DNA of 60,000 bases from NCBI GenBank assembly GCA_950295325.1, contig OX485804.1, positions 5,892,001-5,952,000 of the forward strand. Direction: 5' to 3'. This DNA comes from Polytrichum commune. Its lineage: Eukaryota > Streptophyta > Polytrichopsida > Polytrichales > Polytrichaceae. Positions 34,796 to 43,300 of the stretch are shown one piece after another. A program made the translations under genes and the position numbers. The notes beneath the pieces were generated by a model. That model was not told where the DNA came from. It saw only the letters and a program-made list of their open reading frames with translations, and did not search any database. Each line of letters opens with the position of its first letter. The first letter of the stretch is position 1.

Positions 34796-35557
34796 CAGGG
34801 ACCATGAAGTTGTCCCAAGGCCCTGTAAAATCTGTGATTGGCTGTTGAACTCGTCCTAGGACCACTTTGGTTTACACCTAGGAAAGAATGTTAAGTGATT
34901 ATGGAATTTGAGGTCCCCAAAAGACATATTTTGAGGCCTACTTTATCCACTGACATGGTCCAACGGGTTTTGCGGTGGGAGAGGCAAAAGAGGTGCTATG
35001 GTAGAAAAAACAAGGGCCCATGGCAGAGAAATATTACTATAATACATTTTTTAAAAAAAAAATTTTGAGAAGAGAAGATGAAGATAAGAGCCGATGGAAG
35101 AATGGTCAAACTTGAATTTATTTCGAAACTTCCCTTTTTGGACATATATTATAAAAATTAGCACATTCACTTTTGGTGCATGGTCATTCTCTTGGTCCAC
35201 ATTTGGTTTACACTACACTAAATACGATATTTAGTGTGACTTACTATTTGGAGTTACATGTTCCTATATCTTTTTACTAGTAATGTACCTTTTTACCAAG
35301 TAAAGTTAATGTTCTAAATTGTCCAAACAACCAATTCGACCATGGTTGGTAAAAAATGAAATGCTTAGTATACAATTATAGCATTGCGTAATTCCAAATA
35401 GTAAGTCACACTAAATATCATATTTTGTATAGTGAGGGGCCCAAAGGCTTTGTAAATTGATTCTTTAAGAAATTATATCATGAAAGTTGGACCATAAAGT
35501 AGGACCCTGGAAAAAGGCCACCTTCCATGGTCCGACTTCATGGTACATGGTGTAAAC
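34796..35557. mobile_element. MITE family B, copy 2 (inverted), carrying a nested family C MITE
   Basis: The left part, GTTTACATCAGGGACCATGAA, and the right part, ending GTAAACTGGCCC before TTA, match family B in reverse orientation. Interior phrases shared with 15600-15817 include GAGGTCCCCAAAAG against CTTTTGGGGACCTC. The element is longer because 35213-35432 is inserted in it. Confidence 0.7.
35213..35432. mobile_element. MITE family C, copy 2, nested in family B
   Basis: Ends are inverted repeats of about 40 bp: left CTACACTAAATACGATATTT then AGTGTGACTTACTATTTGGAG; right is the reverse complement and ends TTTTGTATAG. Non-coding. Confidence 0.8.
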
Positions 35558-36017
35558 TGGCCCTTAGCAATCCAACATCAATGGAGCCCCCTTGTGAATA
35601 GTTAAAGGCTCATTTTGTAAAACAAATTGTGAAATTCCGTAGGGTACATATGATTTTTTTAGAAAAATTATGTAGACTCTTTAGTTTTGTAGATCTATGG
35701 GGATTTTTAAAAAAAAAATCCAAGTTATTTAATTGGCATGAAATAGCAATTTTTTTGGCAAGTGTCACTTATAGGCTCAACTACCTTAGGTTGGAGCGCA
35801 AACAAAAGATGCTACACATCTTGTTAAAAGAGAATCCAAAATTATTATGAGAAAACTTTGAAGAACAAGACAACTTAACCCTCCCATTTACGTCACAAGA
35901 AGCAATGGATTATTGCACAATTATGTACACTTCAAGGTAAGGTATTTGTAAATATTATATTTCAAACACTCAACTTCTAAATGTTTTATTGAAGGGTAAG
36001 TGTGAGACATCACGAAA

Positions 36018-37700
36018 GATTTTGCAAATCACAAGATGCAACTTGGGCTTCTCAAATGGACAACGAATGATATGTGTGAGCCAATTACAATGTTATTTAA
36101 CTTAGTGGATAGAGAGGGATTTCCAGCTTCATGGGCCACCAACATTTTAAATTCAAGTGATGACCAAATCCGGCAAAAGATATTCTTTGGGAAATTAGGA
36201 CTATTTTGGCCAAACATGAGCATAATTGAAAGGGACAAGGGCAAGAGACAAACAAACTTCATGGAAGGACGATCTACTTTAGACCATATCCTTTCATTAT
36301 GCACTTCACTTGACCAAGTAATATTTTCTTGTCGATGTCTTTATTATTGTTTTGTTGATTTCAAAAAAACTTTGACATAGTTCCTTGTGACAAAAATTTG
36401 GGAGGACTTTCAGCATTTAGGTGTTCCACTTCATCAACAAGAAGTTGTGAAAGTCATGTATAGCACACTTAGTGCAAAAGTATGAATTACTGGTGACACA
36501 TGCCTATGGTGAAGTCATGTTTAACATTGATTTTTTCCCACACTATTCAACATGTACATTGATGAACTAGAGACATACATTCAAGTCCATGTTTATTCAC
36601 CGCATTGGTTGTTATCCTCGTATACGCAAATTATGTTCTCTTGCTTTCCAAATCAAGACCATGCTTACAAAGACTCTCAAACAAGTTTTATGAGTTATGC
36701 ATTTCATTTAGCCTTTGATGTCAATTTATCTAAGACCAAAATTATGATCTTTACCTAAAGCAAAAGGAAATTCAACCAAAAGGGATTTCATCTAAGTAAG
36801 GACCAAGTAGTGCCAATTCACGGATATAAATACCTTGGGTTGAATTCTATTCATGTGTATACTGCGAGCCATGAAGTAAGAAGCAACGAATTATGGGTAT
36901 AAAAGCTTTGATGGCCATCTTGAGGAAGTAGTAGTTGGAGTCACATGTTGGGAACTCAAATCCCATCTTTTCAAAGCTTTGATGCTTCTAGCTTTTACAA
37001 AGATCTAAAGGAGAGATTTGAAGAATTCTTATTGAAATGTTTTTGAGAAGCGCATGAGGATACATATGATATCTCACATCAAATTACGCTCCTCAACATC
37101 TTATCATATATTTTTGGCTCACTTTGACAACTTTTCATGGAACTATATGCACTTAAACTACCTATAGGTTTCCAATAAACCCTAGCCATCCTACCCTCCC
37201 CTTGGTCAGTCAGTCGAGCAACCTCACTCTCTTGAGAATTTGTTGTACATGGATTTGTCACATGACACTAGTGATGACCATGTGGAAGGCATCATGGATA
37301 TTATCCCAAATCCCAATCCCACCAAAAATCACATTGGATGCTCTCAAGCAAGCCTTTCTAACTTAAGAGTGGAAGTCTTTCCACCTCAAAGGAAAGAAAC
37401 TGGACTACCTTCACCTCCAACACTTTTTCAATTATCAATGCGAATAGTACTTGAAGAAACCATTAACACCACCCCAACGCAAAATTATTGTTGCTTACAA
37501 CACCTCAAATCATAGAATTGCCAATGAAATTGGCCAATAGTTGACTATCATGTCCCTAGAGAAAATATATTATGCCAATTTTGCTCACACCATGCGATGA
37601 AAATGAGGGACATTTTGTATTGGAGTGTCTCGTGTACAACTCCATTAGAGAAAGGAACTTTCCTTCCCTATTTCAAAATGTAGTACTAGGCAATCTCAAG
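36018..37700 (+). pseudogene. Decayed non-LTR (LINE) retrotransposon reverse transcriptase
   Basis: In-order fragments of a LINE-type reverse transcriptase are spread over three frames with many stops and shifts. They include EGFPASWATNI-like and FMEGRSTLDHIL segments near 36110-36300, LYYCFVDFKK (36340-36370, the A-motif region), MYIDELETY (36552-36580), VNLSKTKIMIF (36720-36755), YKYLGL (near 36820), ELYALKLPIGFQ (37140-37175) and ECLVYNSIRERNFPSLFQNVVLG near 37622-37690, split by shifts. Similar elements are common in non-seed plant genomes. It is inactive, and no 5' ORF or tail was defined. Confidence 0.85.
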
Positions 37701-37926
37701 TCTTTCACTAAATATGATATTTACTACCACTTGCTCTTTGGAATTACAAGAATTCTATAACTATTTGTTGTATGTCTCACTTTTTACGAACAAAGGTCAC
37801 ATTGGTTGTTTAGTCATTATAGAACATTGGCATCGTTACTTGATAAAAACTTACATCAATAGTAGTAAGATACAACATTGTGTAACTCCAAATCGCAAGT
37901 GACATTAAATATCACATTTAGTGTAG
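37701..37926. mobile_element. MITE family C, copy 3, at the end of the LINE remnant
   Basis: Left end TTTCACTAAATATGATATTT and right end ATATCACATTTAGTGTAG are inverted repeats of the family C type. The LINE frame ends exactly at its left edge (after the LKSF codons), so this MITE probably inserted into the LINE. Confidence 0.7.
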
Positions 37927-40319
37927 TTCATAGTGTAAAGAAATTCAGTATCATCTTCACTTATTTCCCATGCTCACTAATTGGTATATTTAGTGTAGTT
38001 ATGCCACATGTGGGAGACATGTTGTATGAGACATGTCGACAAATTGTGATTATTTACTGTTGTGATTTTCAACAATACTAAATTGGTACTAAGTCATGTA
38101 AATCTTTTTGTTAATAGTTCCACCCAAGAGATTTGGCTACCTAGTTTTGGATTGAAATTGGAGATTAAACACACAAAAATTGTTCCGATCGTCATCTTGT
38201 GTATATCACAAGCAATCATGCCATTTAAGAAGTAGTTGCACAACATTGAAGGAATTCATCCACAAGTCCACTTTCATTAATGGAACTTCTTGTTGACAAT
38301 CAACGGAGTAGACCACTTTGAGACCACTTCCAATTGAGAAAGGAACATAGTCTTATTATGTAACCACTTTGAGACCACTTCTATAAATCTCATAGGTGTC
38401 TCACTCGCAACGTTTCAAACACAAGACATGCTTGTTTGAATGTGAAAGACTATTCTTGTACACACTATCTACCCACACAAGTGCCACTTTACACATATGT
38501 AAACCTAGCAAAAAAACCGAACCACTCTTTGAATCATGGAATATGTACTTCGATTGGAGATCCTAGGAACGGCATACAAACTCCAATCGCAAATTCCTCA
38601 TTATGGCTCTTCTTTGACTTGTTGAACCAACGGTCGGATTGATATGTGAAGTTGAAAATGTCCACAATGGGCGTACACACACACACACACACACCTTCCA
38701 ACTGAGTCCAATACAATTTCTAAACTCATTTCCGATCCAATTTATTTTAATCTTTGAAGCGACAACTTGACAGTTACTATAACCCATACATTGACTTCAA
38801 CAAAGGCTTAACAACATTATTGGATCATTGATTACTAAATAACATAAACAATGTAGCAACGGCATTGCAACTGAAGGTGTAATAGTACCTCAACCAGTGA
38901 TTTTTGCACTTTCAGTATTTACAAAGTATAGGTAAATCAACACACGATGTATAGTTTGAAGTTGAGTGTCTGAAAGGAAACTAAGATATGAGTTCAACTT
39001 TAGGACTTCAAGATGTTTAACCTTGTCACCAAACCTTAAATTCGCATGTTTCTCTTCTGGGTTTGCTAATGTTCATGTCATTTGCTTTGGGTTCTCCATT
39101 TAGAGATAGGTTTCCTTCCCTAATTCTAAATGTAGTGCTAGGCACCTACCACCCGGATCATCAGGTCGATATAAGTCGTTATCTCTTAGGCCACTCCACT
39201 CCATAACCCTAGGCAATTAGCCTTCTTGAACTCCGTGCCTTGATGTACTTCTATACTACATAAGTCTTTTCGCTTCCTCGACTTTAAAATCAACATGATT
39301 TCTGCCTCATGACGTGAAATTGATGTAAAGTCCAGGAATGAAAAACGTTTATGGGAATAAACATACATCAAGATGGTGTCAAAAAGGGTTAATTTCCTAG
39401 AGTAGCAAAGTGTAGTGGTCTCCATGAGATAAGAGGCTGAAGTGAATGGTCCTTGAACCAACCGTTTAAAGGCCAAGGACCATATTTTGAGCCCGAAAAT
39501 CAATGAAAAATATTTTTCTTGCGTTGTCAAGAAGAAATGAATGAGAATGGAGAAAAGAAGAAGGAATCATGATCTTTGAAATCTTTTAGAATTAAAAAAT
39601 GGATTTTCGAAGTTAAAATGGCATATGGTTCTAAAATGTTCACTGTGGAGACATTAAATGACAATAAGATCAATCAATATCATGCAAAATCTATGGAGTC
39701 AGTTGTAGAGTGATTTTAATAACTGTCTACTGTAACATGTTACAACTTGATGGTCCAATTGGAAAAAAGGCTTCAGACTGCCTAGTACTACATCCTGAAG
39801 TGAAGAAGGAACCCCATCCCTAATGCAAGTGCAGCTCAGGGACACGCCAACACAAGCTGTGTTTCATTTACAACTCGGGTTTATCCCACAAAAACTTTAT
39901 AAACTTTTTCCCACAAGGAAATCTATGAACAATACACAGTGTGAGAACGCTGTGAATGTGTGGTTAAATCAAATCATGCTGTGAATCAAACATGTTTAGG
40001 GCGTAAACAGAAGTGGAGGTGAAGGACCTCGCAAAGCACAGATGCTAATGTCCTCACAACAACCCTAAACCCTAAACCTCTCTCAAAACTGTCACCGAAC
40101 GTATATGAATTTTGTTTCCTTTTTTCACTTGTATCTGTTACATTTGCGACTCATATCCTACAAGTATTCAGATCCAGTGTCAACAAGTCTTGTTGTATTG
40201 AAGTTCATTTTTGAACTATACCTGTAACTAACTACCTATCGTCTCGGATCGTCACAATCGGGAAGCTGCTTCCAAGCTCGGAGAATTTCATGGTCGGTGA
40301 AGACCAAGCTCCTGCAAGC
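37927..40319. other. Gene-free region with two further LINE tail fragments
   Basis: No supported gene. A plus-strand fragment at 39105-39205 reads FPSLILNVVLG then DHQVDISRYL, and a minus-strand fragment at 39725-39800 reads VVLGSLKPFFQLDHQV. Both are the C-terminal end of the LINE type at 36018-37700. A (AC)n run lies at 38674-38692, a short motif copy at 39262-39303, and a telomere-like CCCTAAACCCTAAACC at 40064-40079. Confidence 0.6.
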
Positions 40320-43300
40320 TCAAATTTTGGTGGAATCTAAATTACAGGCTTTGCTGTCCAGCACGAGCTCCGCATATTGTATCACAATGCGGCATGTCAA
40401 CCGGAGCTGCACCATGGAAGAAAGAATGTGTTGTCAGAAAATTACATTCCCAGCCAACGATTTGTATCAATGAATGGGGAGAAACGATCGCTAGTAACAG
40501 ATGAACCGGCTGAGTTTGAGGAATGTGTTGTCAGAAAATTACATTCCCAGCCAACGATTTGTATCAATGAATGGGGAGAAACGATCGCTAGTAACAGATG
40601 AACCGGCTGAGTTTGAGGAATGTGTTGTCAGAAAATTACATTCCCAGCCAACGATTTGTATCAATGAATGGGGAGAAACGATCGCTAGTAACAGATGAAC
40701 CAACTGAGTTTGAGGAATGTGTTGTTAGAAAATTACATTCCCAACCAACGATTTGTATCAATGAATGGGGAGAAGCCATCGCTAGTAACAGATGAACCGG
40801 CTGAGTTTGAGGAATTAACCTGATGAAGCTCAATACTTATCAGGATAGTTACCCATCATTTTAGAAGAATCGAAGAATACACTTACCAGAAATTAATCTG
40901 AAAACCTGAAAACCTGGAAACACATAACCCGTTCAACTTGGTAACACTAGGATCTCGACCAAGTATGCTGAAAAATGTGCGTGACCAATGCCAACAAGTA
41001 TGCCGACCAATGCGAGCACACTGATTTGCATTTCACATCACAAATATGAATGGAGCGATTCATACTAGGACTTGAGGGCCCGTGCTATATGACATCTAAA
41101 ATCTTTCGCTGGCGAGAAATGTTCATACCATCCACACGTGAGCTTGAGGGCGTAAGTGACCACGATTGAAATCTAAAATCTTTCATCAACACTGTCACGC
41201 TTCATGACTGGAGCTTGAGGGCCTAACCAAGCATTGAAATCTAAAATCTCTCATTGGTGGAAACCGTCCATACCGTCACACATTACACTTGTGCTTGAGG
41301 GCCTAACCAAGCTTTGAAATCTAAAACCTTTCATTGGTAGAAAATGTTAATACTGGACACGCATTAGACTAGAACTTGAGGCCTAAGTAATCAAGGACGT
41401 TTGGATGGATGAGCAAACCTACACGGAGTCCTACATAGCACGGAAGGCATGATGTTTCAAGGTTTACAAGCCACCCCCAAGAGGTGTGTGAAAACCAACC
41501 CCGGAGACCATGACGCTTCGAACTCTCACAACCCTTGGTTTATCATTACTTATTGTGTAGAAGGGCGCACATGAATAGGATGGTGATAGAATTGCATTTA
41601 GTTGAGAGCTTGGTCTTTGTGTGTAGCTTTCACACTACACTCAAAGCAGCCCGTGACCACACAAAACCCAATTCCAACTTTCCAAAGGGTTTTCTTAGGG
41701 TTTGCCCGCAAAAATTCATAGTCATGGCCCTTGACCTTTTGTGTATAAGTAGGCAACGACTGGAAATGCAAAGCTAGGAGAGAGAAATGGCTTGGTCTAC
41801 CCAAGCGGTCTTATATTACATTACCCAAAGGCACCATGACGGCACAAAATCCAACTTTGCATGGTCCGGTCTTTGGATGGATTTCAAGGGCCCCACACAA
41901 ATTTAAGGTCATGGCCCTTGATTGTGGTGTAGAGTAGGCATTGATTGGGAACTTCTAGAGTTTGGAGGGATGGGATGGATTGGTTTACCCGAGCTCATGA
42001 TTTGGAGCGGACGGTCTCGTATGTCTTGACACTACACTCAACCACATAAAATTGAATCAAAACTTTCCATGTGGTGTACGGATGAGTTTCAAGGGCCCAC
42101 AAAATTTCATGGTTATGGCCCTTGAATGATGTGCGAAGTTGGCATTGAGTAGGAAATTTCTAGCGTTTGGGTTTAGGGATCAGTTTTCCCAAACTCAAAA
42201 TTCGAAGCCAAACGGTCTCATATGTCTTGAAAGCCCGTGATAAAACATGAAACCCAATTTACACTCCCCATGATGCGGTCTTCGGATGGGTTTCCAGGCC
42301 CTACACAATTTCATGCTCATGGCCCTTGACCATGGTGTAAATTAGGCATGGAGTAGGAAATTCGAGGGAGGGATGGATTGGGTGGGCTTTACCCAAACTC
42401 GCGGTCTTGTAGGCCCGTGACCACACAACATCCAATTCCAGCTTTCCATGGTTCACCAGTCCTCAGATGAGATCCAAGGGCTCACACAGTTCCATGGTCG
42501 TGGCCCTTGAATGAAGTGGAAAGTAGGCATGGAGGTGAAAATTCTAGGGTTCAAGGGAGGGAGGGAGGGATGGATTGGAGTTTACCTGATATCGCGATTT
42601 GAAGCCGACGGTGTGTACGTGCACATCCGTCTGGCCGGCGATTTGAAACGGCACACGGTCACTGCGTGCATCGGCAACGAGGTCGGACTCGTGGTTGAAG
42701 ATGTTCAGGTTGTCCACCAACATCCACGACTCCACCGACACTGTGCTGTGCGCGTCTTGCTCGAACGCCTGGAACATCGTGTTCCCCACCGTCACGTTGT
42801 CGTACGTGACGTTGAGGAGGAAGCTCGAGTAGCTCGCGCCCACTCGGTTGCCGTTTGTGGCCGAGAGCTGGAACACGATGTTCATGTACAACTGCGTCAC
42901 CGTCTCGTTGTAGGTGCCCATCACTTGTCTCACCTGAACACAAGAAACCGTAACCCAAAACATGAACACTCGGTCATTCCAAGAGTCCGGAATCCTGCAA
43001 TCGGGGTTTAGGGTTACGTTTACAGGAAACGAGAGAGAGAGAGAGAGATTCGTGTCAAGCATCCGTATTGTATGTGCTTCCTTTGCTTCAGTTTAGGGTG
43101 CTTTGTACATTAGCCTCCTAGAGTTCAGACACATTGATTACGTTGTGTATTGACCAACTGGGATATGAGATTACATGAAGAGTGTACATATCAAACTACG
43201 AAGATGTACTTGTCTTACCTGAACCAAAATCAAAACCAATCCAGAACCAAGCAATTTGTCATTTTCGAAGAGTTCCAAATGCACAACCCAGGGTTAGGTC

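Noticed and set aside
40064-40079. Interstitial telomere repeat CCCTAAACCCTAAACC
   Set aside because: Only about two units. This is common by chance or as a promoter motif and is not evidence of a chromosome end.
40424-40815. CRISPR-like array
   Set aside because: The whole 97-bp unit repeats without unique spacers, in a plant intron.
40377-40833. Overlapping repeated 65-74 aa open frames
   Set aside because: They are generated by the 97-bp tandem repeat, whose period shifts the frame at every unit. The region is LEA_2 intron 2, apart from exon 3 on the other strand.
42511-43011. 166-codon plus-strand open frame
   Set aside because: Antisense shadow of LEA_2 exon 2; the minus-strand frame has the family motifs and matching splice sites.
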